Of a stretch of DNA of 64,000 bases, positions 25,060 to 33,994 are shown piece after piece. A program made the translations under genes and the position numbers. The stretch is from contig CAVWOM010000007.1 of assembly GCA_963756575.1 (NCBI GenBank), forward strand, positions 271,492-335,491. Reading direction: 5' to 3'. Every line of letters begins with the position of its first letter. The stretch's first letter is position 1. Under the pieces are notes generated by a model. It was not told the DNA's origin. It did no database searches and saw only the letters and a program-made list of their open reading frames with translations. Origin of the DNA: Palsa-504 sp963756575. GTDB lineage: Bacteria > Actinomycetota > Actinomycetes > Streptosporangiales > Streptosporangiaceae.

Positions 25060-25572
25060 GTGAACGCAGAGGCCGAGGGGTTCGCGCAGTTTGTCGCGGC
25101 GCGCCAGCGGGCGCTGCAGCGGACGGCGCGGCTGCTGACCGGCGACTGGGCCCTGGCCGAAGATCTGGTGCAGACCGCGCTGGCGCGGTCGTGGCCGCGA
25201 TGGGAGCGGATCAGGCGGCGGGATGACCCCGAGATCTACGTGCGCCGGGTCCTGGTGAATACCTGGGCCAGCTGGAGCCGCCGCAAATGGCGAGGGGAGC
25301 ATGCGTCGCAGGCCCTGCCGGACCGGCCAGCACCGGGGGACGTAGCCGCGGAGGTGGCGGTGCGGATGTCAGTAGACAGCGCGCTGGGCTCGCTGACCAG
25401 CCGGGAGCGGGCCGTCTTGGTGCTCCGGGTCTTCGACGACCTGTCCGAGGCGCAGGTGGCCCAGGTGCTCGGCTGCCCGGTCGGGACGGTCAAGAGCACG
25501 ATGGCCCGGGCCACGGCCCGGCTGCGGGATGATCCCCGGCTGGCCGGGCTACTCGACAGGCAGGCGCGATGA
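25060..25572 (+). CDS. SigE-family ECF RNA polymerase sigma factor
   Basis: A 170-residue sigma-70-family factor. Region 2 shows ALAEDLVQTALARSWPRWERI and VRRVLVNTWASWSRRKWR. Region 4 shows LTSRERAVLVLRVFDDLSEAQ, followed by VAQVLGCPVGTVKSTMARA, the -35-binding helix-turn-helix. GTG 25060 directly follows GGAGGGGCC. It overlaps the next gene by ATGA (25569-25572), the classical arrangement of a sigma factor with its membrane-bound partner. Confidence 0.92.
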   Translation: MNAEAEGFAQFVAARQRALQRTARLLTGDWALAEDLVQTALARSWPRWERIRRRDDPEIYVRRVLVNTWASWSRRKWRGEHASQALPDRPAPGDVAAEVAVRMSVDSALGSLTSRERAVLVLRVFDDLSEAQVAQVLGCPVGTVKSTMARATARLRDDPRLAGLLDRQAR

Positions 25573-26825
25573 GCGGGATCGAAAGGCAGCTACGTGACCT
25601 GCTCGAGGCTACGGCCGGCGAGCCGCCGCGCCCGGTGAGCGTGGCCGCGGTGCGCCGCCGGGTGCTGCGCCGCCGGATGCTGGAAGGCATCGCCGGGTTG
25701 GCGGCCGTGGCGCTCATCGCCGTCGCCATCCCGGCGCTTGCGGGGGGCCGCGGCCATGACCCGGCCGCGTCCCGCGCGCAGACGGCGCATCCGCGCAGCC
25801 CGGTCGTGTACGTCCTCAACGGCCGGACCGACACGGTGACGCCGATCTCCGCCGTCACCGGCAAACCGGGCCGGCCGATCAGGCTGTCCGTGGACGGCCC
25901 GATGGTGATCACCCCGGACGGGAAGACCGCCTACGTCTCCAGCGCCGGGACCGACGCGGTGACACCGATCAATACCACCACCGGTACCGCGGGCCATCCG
26001 ATCAGGGTCGGCTCCTTTCCCGAGACAATGGCGATCACCCCGGACGGCAAGACCCTCTACGTCGCCAACATCAACTCTGGCGACGTGACCCCGGTCTCGA
26101 TCGCGACCGGCACCGCGGGCAGGCCGATCAAGACCGGGCTCCGTCCCCGGGGGATCGTAATCACGCCGGACGGCAAGACCGCCTACGTCATCAACCAGGG
26201 CTCGAGCACCGTGACGCCGATCACCGTGGCGACCGGTACGCCGGGCCGGCCGATCAAGGTCGGGAACGGCCCGCTGGCGATCGCGATGGCGCCGGACGGC
26301 AAGACCGTCTACACGGCTAATCCGGGGTACGGCAGCACTGCGGACAGCGTGACCCCGATCAGCACCGCGACCAACACACCGGGCCCGTCGATTCCGGCGG
26401 GCGCGTTCCCCTACGCGCTGGCGGTCACGCCGGACAGCAAGACCGTCCTCGTCCTCGATGCCGGCGCGGGGAACAACGGGGGGGCCACGGTGATCCCGAT
26501 CGCGGCCGCCACCGGCACCGCGGGGCCGCCGGTCCAGGTCGGCCGGGAGCCGCTGGCGATCGCGGTTACGCCGGACGGGGAAACCGCCCTGGTCGCCAGC
26601 CAGGGGGGCACGGTGACGTCGATCGCGATCGCCATGAATAGGCCAGCAAAGTCGATCAAAGTCGGCGCGGGGGCCATGGCGATCGCGATCACTCCGGACG
26701 GGAAGACCGCCTACGTGGCTAGCTTCGACGCGGGCACGGTAACGCCGATTACGGTGGCGACCAGCACGCCGGGTCGGGCGGTCCCCGTCGGCAAGGGAGC
26801 ATTCGCGATCGCGATTCTCCCCTGA
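25569..26825 (+). CDS. Membrane-anchored YncE-like beta-propeller protein, coupled to the ECF sigma factor
   Basis: A 418-residue protein. Residues 1-40 are a basic cytoplasmic segment (RQLRDLLEATAGEPPRPVS...). Residues ~40-60 form one membrane helix (GIAGLAAVALIAVAIPALAG). The rest is an external beta-propeller of about eight repeats of the type ITPDGKTAYVxxxxxxxVTPI. It takes the position normally held by an anti-sigma factor, but no zinc anti-sigma motif (HxxxCxxC) is visible. I infer that it senses an extracytoplasmic signal and controls the sigma factor, or that it is a target; neither is proven. Confidence 0.85.
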   Translation: MSGIERQLRDLLEATAGEPPRPVSVAAVRRRVLRRRMLEGIAGLAAVALIAVAIPALAGGRGHDPAASRAQTAHPRSPVVYVLNGRTDTVTPISAVTGKPGRPIRLSVDGPMVITPDGKTAYVSSAGTDAVTPINTTTGTAGHPIRVGSFPETMAITPDGKTLYVANINSGDVTPVSIATGTAGRPIKTGLRPRGIVITPDGKTAYVINQGSSTVTPITVATGTPGRPIKVGNGPLAIAMAPDGKTVYTANPGYGSTADSVTPISTATNTPGPSIPAGAFPYALAVTPDSKTVLVLDAGAGNNGGATVIPIAAATGTAGPPVQVGREPLAIAVTPDGETALVASQGGTVTSIAIAMNRPAKSIKVGAGAMAIAITPDGKTAYVASFDAGTVTPITVATSTPGRAVPVGKGAFAIAILP

Positions 26826-26829
26826 ACCG

Positions 26830-26843
26830 CGGGCGAGCGCCCG
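26830..26843. terminator. Small hairpin between convergent genes
   Basis: CGGGC (26830-26834) pairs with GCCCG (26839-26843) around a four-base loop, between the stops of the propeller gene (+) and the TPR gene (-). The stem is short and lacks a T tract, so it is a weak candidate. Confidence 0.3.
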
Positions 26844-26847
26844 GAGA

Positions 26848-27885
26848 TTACCGGTTCTTGCGCACCGCGCCGCGGAGCGCGGCGAACGCCGCCAGCCGCG
26901 CCGCCACGGTGATCACCACTGCGACCGGCAGGATCTGGGCCAGGTCGGTCGCAGGAGTAAACGCGACCAGGCCGAACGCCACCCCCACGCCGCCCGCCGC
27001 CAAGGCCAGCGCCGCCGCGACCCGCGGGGCGCGCAGCGTCCGGCGCACCATCAGCCGCGCCTCGCGCGGCAGCCGCAGCACCATCCAGCCGAACCAGGCC
27101 ACGGTCGCCACCGCGGCGGCGCCGAGCGCGATCACGAACGGCAGCCGGTCCACGTGGGTGACCGCGGGAATCCAGATCAGGATGAGCGCGATCAGGGTGA
27201 ACACGTAGATCGTGCGGGACACCGTGCGCAGCAGCACCACGTCGATGTTCCGGCTGTAGATGCGCTCGTCGGGCGTGGCCCGCGCCGCGCTGATGAAGTG
27301 CCTGATCGCGCCCGCCGTGTCGTGCCGCCGCAGCCGGATCCGGCCGAGCTCGTTCATCGCGCCGCTGTGCGCAGGCTCGAGTGCCAGCGCGCGTTCCTGG
27401 TGCTCCCGGGCGGCGCCCAGGTCACCACGCGCCAGGCTCACCTTGCCGGAGAGGAAATGCACGTCGGGCTCGTTCGGGGCCAGGGCCCGGGCCCGGGTCG
27501 CGGCGTCGGCGGCGATGTCGAGCCGGTGGGCGGCCAGCGCCGCCTGCGCCACGCACACGTGAGCCTGCCAGTAGCCCGGCGCCAGCCGGGCGGCCTCGTA
27601 CGCGGCCCGCAGCGCGTCCGCGTGCCGGCCCAGGTGGACCAGGGCGTTGCTGGCCAGGCGGTGCGGCCACTCGTCGGCCGGGTCCAGGGCCATCGCCCGG
27701 TTGGCCGCGGTGACCGCCTCGGTGTAGCGTTCCGCGCCCAGGTGCGCCCGCGCCATCAGGCACCAGGCCCGGCTGCTCTCCGGCTCGGCCGCGACCACGC
27801 GGGCCAGCAGCTCGGAGGCCTGGTCGAACCGCCTGACATCGAGCATGGCCGATGCCCGCGCCAGCTCCTGCCGCAGCTCGATCAC
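26848..27885 (-). CDS. TPR-repeat membrane protein
   Basis: A 345-residue protein. The N-terminal ~200 residues are tetratricopeptide repeats (AWCLMARAHLGAERYTEAVT, HRLASNALVHLGRHADAL and VHFLSGKVSLARGDLGAARE). Four hydrophobic helices follow (TIYVFTLIALILIWIPAV onward) with a basic end. It is likely a cytoplasmic protein-interaction scaffold anchored in the membrane. It lies 39 bp downstream of the TPR-AAA ATPase gene on the same strand and may act with it. GTG start at 27885 is next to a 14-bp tandem repeat. Confidence 0.8.
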   Translation of the reverse strand: MIELRQELARASAMLDVRRFDQASELLARVVAAEPESSRAWCLMARAHLGAERYTEAVTAANRAMALDPADEWPHRLASNALVHLGRHADALRAAYEAARLAPGYWQAHVCVAQAALAAHRLDIAADAATRARALAPNEPDVHFLSGKVSLARGDLGAAREHQERALALEPAHSGAMNELGRIRLRRHDTAGAIRHFISAARATPDERIYSRNIDVVLLRTVSRTIYVFTLIALILIWIPAVTHVDRLPFVIALGAAAVATVAWFGWMVLRLPREARLMVRRTLRAPRVAAALALAAGGVGVAFGLVAFTPATDLAQILPVAVVITVAARLAAFAALRGAVRKNR

Positions 27886-27912
27886 AGCGTCTCGATCACA
27901 GCGTCTCGATCA
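27880..27912 (+). repeat. 14-bp tandem duplication at the TPR gene start
   Basis: GATCACAGCGTCTC at 27880-27893 is repeated at 27894-27907, then GATCAC again. On the minus strand each copy offers GTGATCGAG, a copy of the start context, but only the copy at 27885 opens the long frame because the period is not a multiple of three. Confidence 0.8.
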
Positions 27913-27924
27913 CCGGGCGCGGGC

Positions 27925-29250
27925 TCAGATGAGCCGGCGCTTGCGCAGGTAGGCGGCTAGATCGTCGTAGCTGCCGTTCTCGTTGGCGAACAGGGCCACG
28001 TTGCGGGCCGTGTCGAACCACGCGCCGAGCGAGGGCTTGACCTCGCCGATAGCCGCCTCCAGGTCCGGCGAGCCGATCATCCGCGGCTCGCCGAGGCGGA
28101 CCGAGTCCAGCAGCGCCCGCTCGGCCGCCGTCTCGCAGATGTGCGCGATGTCGGCGCCGGAGTACCCGTCGGTCGACCTGGACAGCTTGGCCAGGTCGAT
28201 GCCGGCGACCGGCCGGTCCTTGAGGTGGTAGCGGAACACTCCCTCCCGGGCGGCCGCGTCGGGCGGCAGCACGAGCAGGGTCCGGTCGAACCGCCCCGGC
28301 CGGCGCAGCGCGCTGTCCACGTCCCAGGGATGGTTGGTCGCGGCCAGCAGGAACACGCCCTCGTTGTTGCCCGAGATGTCGTCGAGCTCGAGCAGCAGCT
28401 GGTTGACCGCGCTGCGCATCGGGGTGTTCCGCAGCTGGGACCGCTTCTGCCCGATCGCGTCCACCTCGTCCAGGAACAGCACGCACGGCGCGTTCCTGCG
28501 GGCGACCTCGAACAGCTCGTGGATGTTCCGCTCGCTCTGCCCGACGAACATGTCGATGATGTCAGCGAACGACACCGCGATGAACCGGGCGCCGAGCTCC
28601 CCGGCCACGGCCCGGGCGATGAACGTCTTGCCGCAGCCCGGCGGCCCGTACAGCAGCAACCCGCCGCGCAGGGACTTGCCGTAGAGCTTGCGCAGCTCCG
28701 GGTTGCGCATCGGGGCCAGGAAGGCCGCCTCGAGGCGCTGCTTCACCTCGGTCATCCCGGCTACGTCGGCCAGCGTGAGGCCGGTGTGCTCGGCGTCGTA
28801 GGCGTCCGCCTCCTCGATGCCCGCCGAGGTCGAGTCCGCCGCTTCGCCCTCGCCGACGAACATCGCGGGCAGCACGTCGCGCAGCTCGTTCTCCGCCTGT
28901 GACCAGTCGTAGCGCTGGCCGGCGTCCGCCGTCCCCGGGGCGTGCGGGGGAGGGGATGCGGGTGGCCCGCCTCGTTCGGGAGAATCGGGCTCGGGTACGG
29001 CCGCGGGCTGGCCCGGCGCCTCAGCCGGCCCGGAGTCCCCGGAGGCCACGGGATCCGGCTCCCGGAGCAGGCCCAGAGCCTGGGCGTTGCCCGGATCGCG
29101 CTGCAGGACGGCGCCGAGCTGCCTGATGGCCTCGTCCCGCTGGCCTGCCTGCAAGAGCATGGTCGCCAGGTGCAGGCGGAGCGGCACGTCGTCGGGCATC
29201 GCCCCGACCGCCTTGCGCAGGCTGTCCAGCACGGTGGGTTCGGGTTCCAT
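27925..29250 (-). CDS. AAA-family ATPase with N-terminal TPR (CDC48/FtsH-like AAA module)
   Basis: A 441-residue protein. TPR-like helices (~15-65) and a Pro/Gly-rich linker precede a classical AAA domain: Walker A GPPGCGKTF (residues 202-209), Walker B VLFLDEVDAIG, sensor LLAATNHPW, the second region of homology with LRRPGRFDRTLLV, and an AAA lid. There is no protease domain or membrane helix, so it is probably an unfoldase or remodelling ATPase. The neighbouring TPR membrane protein could be its adaptor. Start ATG 29250. Confidence 0.88.
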   Translation of the reverse strand: MEPEPTVLDSLRKAVGAMPDDVPLRLHLATMLLQAGQRDEAIRQLGAVLQRDPGNAQALGLLREPDPVASGDSGPAEAPGQPAAVPEPDSPERGGPPASPPPHAPGTADAGQRYDWSQAENELRDVLPAMFVGEGEAADSTSAGIEEADAYDAEHTGLTLADVAGMTEVKQRLEAAFLAPMRNPELRKLYGKSLRGGLLLYGPPGCGKTFIARAVAGELGARFIAVSFADIIDMFVGQSERNIHELFEVARRNAPCVLFLDEVDAIGQKRSQLRNTPMRSAVNQLLLELDDISGNNEGVFLLAATNHPWDVDSALRRPGRFDRTLLVLPPDAAAREGVFRYHLKDRPVAGIDLAKLSRSTDGYSGADIAHICETAAERALLDSVRLGEPRMIGSPDLEAAIGEVKPSLGAWFDTARNVALFANENGSYDDLAAYLRKRRLI

Positions 29251-29326
29251 TCATCCGTCCGGTCCGTTGGTGGTCATTCGCGCCAGTGCGCTCGCTCCCC
29301 CTCAAGGGTAGTGCGCCTGCCTGCCC

Positions 29327-29926
29327 TCAGTCCCACAGCTCAGTGACCTCGACCTCCAGATCGGCCAGCAGCCGACGCAGCAGCGGCAGTGAGATGCCCA
29401 GCACGTTGCCGTGGTCGCCGTCGATCCCGTCCACGAACCAGCCGCCCCGGCCGTCCAGGGTGAACGCCCCGGCCACCGCGAGCGGCTCGCCCGAGGCCAC
29501 GTAGGCGGCGATTTCCCGCTCCGACGGCTTGCCGAAGCGCACCGTGGTCGCGGCCACGGCCGCGGCCCGCCGCCCGGTGGACGTATCGATCACGCAGTGC
29601 CCGGTCACCAGCGTCCCGCTCCGGCCCGCCATCTCCTGCCAGCGGTCCGCCGCCTCGGCCGCCGAGGCGGGCTTGCCCAGCGGCCGCCCGTCCAGGTCGA
29701 GCAGCGAGTCGCAGCCAATCACCAGCGCGCCCGCCAGTCGGCCCGGCAGGGCCGCCGCGACCGCGGTCGCCTTGGCCTGGGCGAGCTGCCCGGCGAGTTC
29801 GGCGGGCGTGGTGGCGGCGAACGCGGTCTCGTCGACGCCGCTCACCAGGATTTCGGGTCGCAGCCCGGCGCTCCGCAGTACCGCCAGCCTGGCCGGCGAC
29901 GCCGAAGCGAGAACGATAGCGGTCAC
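29327..29926 (-). CDS. maf: Maf-like nucleotide pyrophosphatase
   Basis: A 199-residue Maf family protein, a nucleoside triphosphate pyrophosphatase acting on modified or non-canonical nucleotides and linked to septum control. Family motifs are IVLASASPARLAVLRSAGLR, SGVDETAF, the catalytic GCDSLLDLDGRPLGKP, VTGHCVIDT and the C-terminal GIDGDHGNVLGISLPLL. GTG 29926 is the only start that leaves the conserved N-terminus intact, although the GGGAGG element lies almost next to it, so spacing is abnormal. Confidence 0.9.
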   Translation of the reverse strand: MTAIVLASASPARLAVLRSAGLRPEILVSGVDETAFAATTPAELAGQLAQAKATAVAAALPGRLAGALVIGCDSLLDLDGRPLGKPASAAEAADRWQEMAGRSGTLVTGHCVIDTSTGRRAAAVAATTVRFGKPSEREIAAYVASGEPLAVAGAFTLDGRGGWFVDGIDGDHGNVLGISLPLLRRLLADLEVEVTELWD

Positions 29927-29971
29927 GCCTCCCGACCTTACTGGCCCCCGGCCGCGCCTAGGATCGGGCGC

Positions 29972-30961
29972 ATGGAGACGACGACGCTGGGGCGGGGCGG
30001 GCCGGTGGTGTCCCGGGCCGGACTGGGCCTGATGGGAATGTCGGGCATCTACGGCGAGGCGGATGACCAGGAGAGCCTGGCCACGATCCGCGCGGCCGTG
30101 GACGCCGGGATCACGCTGCTCGACACCGGAGACTTCTACGGCATGGGCCACAACGAGCTGCTGCTGCGCGACGCGCTGCGCCGCGGGATTCCCCGGGACA
30201 GCGTGTTCATCCAGGTGAAGTTCGGCGGCCAGCGGGACCCGTCCGGCGCGTTCATCGGGCACGACGCCAGCCCCGCCGCGGTGAAGAACTCGCTGGCCTA
30301 CACGCTGACCCGGCTCGGCACCGACTACATCGACCTGTACCAGCCCGCCCGGCTCGACCCGCACGTGCCCATCGAGGAAACCGTGGGCGCCATCGCCGAG
30401 ATGGTCAAGGCCGGGTACGTCCGTCACATCGGGCTGTCCGAGATGGGCGCGGACACCATCCGCCGGGCGCACGCCGTCCACCGGATCGCCGCGCTGCAGA
30501 TCGAGTACTCGCTGATGAGCCGGGGCATCGAGGCGGAGATCCTGCCGGCCCTGCGCGAGCTCGGCATCGCCGTGACCGCCTACGGCATCTTGTCCCGCGG
30601 GCTGCTGAGCAGCGGCACCGCCCGGCTGACGGCCGCGGACCCGCGCCGGCGCTTCCCCCGGTTCCAGGACCAGAACCACGCCCAGAACCTGGAGCTGCTC
30701 GCCGCGCTCGAGGCCATCGCGGCGGAGCACGAGGCCAGCGCGGCCCAGCTGGCCATCGCCTGGGTGGCCTCGCGCGGCGCCGACATCATCCCGCTGATCG
30801 GCACCAAGCGCCAGGACCGGCTGGCCGAGGCGCTGCACGCGCTGGACCTGACGCTCAGCGACGACGACCTCGCGGCGATCGGGGCGGCGGTGCCGGCCGA
30901 GGCGACGGCGGGCGACCGCTACGAGGCGGCCCAGATGGCCGGCCTGGACAGCGAGCGCTGA
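29972..30961 (+). CDS. Aldo/keto reductase
   Basis: A 329-residue NADPH-dependent TIM-barrel oxidoreductase. Catalytic residues Asp51, Tyr56 (DTGDFYGMGHNE) and Lys83 (IQVKFGG) are present. The usual histidine, normally in a QHR-like motif on the fourth strand, is replaced: DLYQPARLDP (Gln124-Pro-Ala-Arg). The C-terminus has the cofactor motif IPLIGTKRQDRLAE. Substrate unknown. ATG 29972 lies 45 bp from the divergent maf start. Confidence 0.88.
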   Translation: METTTLGRGGPVVSRAGLGLMGMSGIYGEADDQESLATIRAAVDAGITLLDTGDFYGMGHNELLLRDALRRGIPRDSVFIQVKFGGQRDPSGAFIGHDASPAAVKNSLAYTLTRLGTDYIDLYQPARLDPHVPIEETVGAIAEMVKAGYVRHIGLSEMGADTIRRAHAVHRIAALQIEYSLMSRGIEAEILPALRELGIAVTAYGILSRGLLSSGTARLTAADPRRRFPRFQDQNHAQNLELLAALEAIAAEHEASAAQLAIAWVASRGADIIPLIGTKRQDRLAEALHALDLTLSDDDLAAIGAAVPAEATAGDRYEAAQMAGLDSER

Positions 30962-31082
30962 CCGGGGTCCACCCGGAGGTGGACCGGTGCGGCACGGGGA
31001 TCAACCCTGACGCCGATGCCGGCCGGGCGGTGGTGCATAGGCTGGGCAGGGTCATGCGCGCTCACTTGCGAGGCGGTTAGCT

Positions 31083-33086
31083 GTGCACCGTGCGGTCCTG
31101 GCCATAACGCGGGCCGGCGGCGCGCTGCGGCTGCGCGGGCTGACCCGGCGGCGCCTGGCGGTCGCAGCCGGCGCGGCCGTGCTGCTCGTGGCCGGGCTCA
31201 GCGTCATCCTGGCCGCGCCCGGGCATTCGCAGGCGGTACAGGAAGGCGCGATCGCCGCCCTCCTCGTGGCGGCCGCGGGCACGGTGATGGTCCTGGTCAG
31301 GACATCGCGGGCCGGGGGACCCGATCTGGCCGCGCTGGTGATGACCGGGCTGGCCGGGTCCGCGCTGGCCTTCCTGCTGCCGCAGACGCAGGCCTACCTG
31401 ATCGGCTACCTGGCCCTGGCTGCCCTGGGCATCCGCGCCTCGCTGCGGCCCTGGACCGCGATCCTCGGCGCCGTGGCCGTCTTCGCCGCCATGAACACGG
31501 CCTACCTGCTGGTGGCCGACGGGAGCGTGACCGGGCTGGTCACCCAGGACATCGGCCTGGTGTTCATCTTCGCCTTCGTGCGCGCCACCCGGCTGGCCGA
31601 GGAGCGGGCCCGGACCGCCCAGCGGCAGGCCGAGGTCCTGCTGGCCGAGCTGAAGACCACCCAGCGAGCTCGCGCCGAGGCGGCGGCGCTGGCCGAGCGC
31701 ACCCGGCTCGCCCGGGAGATCCACGACGTGCTCGCCCACGCCCTGTCGGGCCTGATCCTGGCGCTGGACACGATGGAGCTGCTCGGCCGGCAGCCCGCCC
31801 CCGGTCCGGCCACCATGGACCGGATGCTCGAGCAGGTCGGCCGCGCCCAGCGGATCGCCCGGAACGGCCTGGACGACACCAGGCGGGCCATCGCCGCGCT
31901 GCGGGGCGACGCGCTGCCCGGGCCGGCCCTGCTGGACCGGCTGATCCAGGACACCGCCGCGGCCGCCGGGATCAGCGGCGAGCTGACCGTCCGCGGCCCC
32001 GAACGGCCGCTGGCCCCCGAAATCGGGCTCACCTTGTACCGCACCGCGCAGGAAGCGCTGACCAACACCGCGCGGCACGCCGGGCGCGGTGCCCGCGCCG
32101 AGGTCCGGCTCGGCTACGGCGACGACGGGGTCGACCTCGTCGTCGAGGACCGGCGCCCCGCGGGCGTCCCGCCCCGGGCCGCCGTCCTGTCCGGAGCCCT
32201 GTCCGGCGGCTTCGGCCTGACCGGCATGCGCGAGCGGGCCGAGCTGCTGGGCGGCAGCCTGACCGCCGGACCGACGCAGGACGGGTTCGCCGTCCGCCTC
32301 CAGCTGCCGGCCGGCGCCCGCCGGGCGGCTGCCCGCCGGGCCCGCGCACTCCCGGCCCGCCCCGGTGCCGGCCCGGCCGGATCGAGCATCGTGACCGCCG
32401 GGCCGGACGTACCGGTCCGGGTGCTGGTGGTCGATGACCAGACGGTGGTCAGGGAAGGGCTGGTGTCGCTGCTCAGCCTGCTGCCCGGTATCGAGGTCGT
32501 GGGCGCGGCGGTGGACGGGGACGACGCCATCCGCCAGACCTGGGCCACGGACCCCGACGTGGTGCTGATGGACCTGAACATGCCCCGCTGCAACGGCGTG
32601 GAGGCCACCGAGCGGCTGCGGGCCGAGCGCCCGCAGACCCGGGTGGTCGTGCTGACCACGTACTCCGACGACGCGTGGGTGTTCTCCGCGCTGCAGGCCG
32701 GCGCGCGCGGGTTCTTGACTAAGGACGCGGGTGCGGCCGAGATCCACCGGGCCATCACCACCGTCGCGGCCGGCCACGCCCAGCTCGATCCCTCGGTGCA
32801 GAGCAGGCTGCTGGACGCGCTGCGCGGCGGGCAGCACTTCGCGGTCGGCGGCGCGGCGGCCGAGCCGGAGCCGCCCCCGCTGCCCGACGGCCTGACCCCG
32901 CGCGAGGCCGAGGTGCTGACCCGGATCGCGGCCGGGCTGTCGAATCAGGAGATCGCGACGGTCCTGTTCGTCTCCGAGGCGACCGTCAAGACGCACATCA
33001 ACCACATCTTCACCAAGACCGGCCTGCGCGACCGCGCCCAGCTGGTCGGCTACGCGTTCCGGCAGGGCCTGGCCACGCCGGAATGA
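31083..33086 (+). CDS. Sensor histidine kinase and NarL/LuxR response regulator in one reading frame
   Basis: The 667-residue frame holds about five membrane helices (residues ~25-165), a HisKA_3 domain (REIHDVLAHALSGL, phospho-acceptor His214) and an HATPase domain (EALTNTARHAGRG, GFGLTGMRERAELLGG). A linker of about 30 residues leads to a receiver domain (VRVLVVDDQTVVREG; phospho-Asp497 in VVLMDLNMP) and a LuxR-type HTH (LTPREAEVLTRIAAGLSNQE). In most actinomycetes these are two genes. A GTG at 32391 could start a separate regulator, and a +1 frame would end the kinase at TGA 32392-32394 with a GTGA overlap. The fusion may therefore be an indel effect. Confidence 0.85.
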   Translation: MHRAVLAITRAGGALRLRGLTRRRLAVAAGAAVLLVAGLSVILAAPGHSQAVQEGAIAALLVAAAGTVMVLVRTSRAGGPDLAALVMTGLAGSALAFLLPQTQAYLIGYLALAALGIRASLRPWTAILGAVAVFAAMNTAYLLVADGSVTGLVTQDIGLVFIFAFVRATRLAEERARTAQRQAEVLLAELKTTQRARAEAAALAERTRLAREIHDVLAHALSGLILALDTMELLGRQPAPGPATMDRMLEQVGRAQRIARNGLDDTRRAIAALRGDALPGPALLDRLIQDTAAAAGISGELTVRGPERPLAPEIGLTLYRTAQEALTNTARHAGRGARAEVRLGYGDDGVDLVVEDRRPAGVPPRAAVLSGALSGGFGLTGMRERAELLGGSLTAGPTQDGFAVRLQLPAGARRAAARRARALPARPGAGPAGSSIVTAGPDVPVRVLVVDDQTVVREGLVSLLSLLPGIEVVGAAVDGDDAIRQTWATDPDVVLMDLNMPRCNGVEATERLRAERPQTRVVVLTTYSDDAWVFSALQAGARGFLTKDAGAAEIHRAITTVAAGHAQLDPSVQSRLLDALRGGQHFAVGGAAAEPEPPPLPDGLTPREAEVLTRIAAGLSNQEIATVLFVSEATVKTHINHIFTKTGLRDRAQLVGYAFRQGLATPE

Positions 33087-33179
33087 CGGCCGCTCCACCC
33101 GTGGCTTGACCGGGACGGGGCGCCGGGTTCCACTCCCAGGCCGATGGCCCGGGGCGCCCGGCGGCCTAGCGTCACCATC

Positions 33180-33947
33180 ATGACGACCATGACGAGCACA
33201 CGCTCGACCCCACAGCTAGGCAGCGGGGACGGTTCCCGGATCCCGCTGCACCGTAATCCGCTGCGGCTGGCCGCCTCGGCCAGTCCGTGGCGCAGCGCCG
33301 GGTACCTCGCCGGTCACCTGACCGGCGGCACGGTCCTCGGCGTGGCGGCCGCCCTGGTGGCCGGGGCGGCCGCGGTAGCCGCGGGCACGGTGGCGGGCAT
33401 CGGGCTGCTGCGGCCCGCGGCCGGCCGCATCCGGGCTTACGCCGACGCGGAACGCAGACGGCTGCGGCTCATCTGGTCCGAGCCGGTCAGCGCGGCCTAC
33501 GCTCCGGATGACGGTCCGTACCGCGGCCCGGGCGCGCTGACCCGCGCCATCGCCCGCTGGCGCGACCCGGTGCTCTGGCGGGACCTCGGCTACCTGGTCG
33601 CGATGTGGCTGCCGCTGGCGCTGCTCGACGCGACCGTCCTGTCGGTCTGGGCGGCCCTGCTGGCGGGGATCGCGCTGCCGTTCTGGTACTGGCTGCCGCG
33701 GGGCACCGAGGCGGTCGGGTACATCCACGGCAGCGCTGTTCACGGCCTGCCCATCGGCTACTTCCCGCACGGGCCCGCCGGGCCGGGCGCGATCGGCCTC
33801 TACGTCGACACGATGCCCCGGGCGGTGCTCGCCGCCGCCATCTGCGGTGTGCTCTTCCTGCTGTTCAACTACGTGCTGGTGCGGGCGGCCCGGGCGCACG
33901 CGGGGGCGGCCCGGGCCCTGCTCGGCCCGCCCCGGCCGTGGTCCTAA
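33180..33947 (+). CDS. Stand-alone sensor-domain membrane protein (PF13796-like)
   Basis: A 255-residue protein with four hydrophobic regions and the features of the actinobacterial Sensor domain usually fused to histidine kinases (LRDPVLWRDLGYLVAMWLP-like segment, residues ~110-150). Here it is a separate gene placed just after the two-component gene. It could be an accessory membrane input for that kinase. Start ATG 33180; no clear ribosome-binding site is visible, so expression may depend on upstream translation. Confidence 0.75.
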   Translation: MTTMTSTRSTPQLGSGDGSRIPLHRNPLRLAASASPWRSAGYLAGHLTGGTVLGVAAALVAGAAAVAAGTVAGIGLLRPAAGRIRAYADAERRRLRLIWSEPVSAAYAPDDGPYRGPGALTRAIARWRDPVLWRDLGYLVAMWLPLALLDATVLSVWAALLAGIALPFWYWLPRGTEAVGYIHGSAVHGLPIGYFPHGPAGPGAIGLYVDTMPRAVLAAAICGVLFLLFNYVLVRAARAHAGAARALLGPPRPWS

Positions 33948-33962
33948 CCCTCCGCCGTGCCC

Positions 33963-33991
33963 GCCGCGGCCAGGAAACTCCTGGCCGCGGC
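33963..33991. terminator. Strong bidirectional terminator hairpin
   Basis: GCCGCGGCCAGGA (33963-33975) and TCCTGGCCGCGGC (33979-33991) form a perfect 13-bp stem with a three-base AAC loop, exactly between the convergent sensor-domain gene and the APC permease gene. Confidence 0.85.
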
Positions 33992-33994
33992 AGC

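Noticed and set aside
31083..31100. Separate small regulator before the kinase
   Set aside because: The GTG start at 31083 has a GAGG element about nine bases upstream and opens directly into the first membrane helix; no additional domain precedes it.
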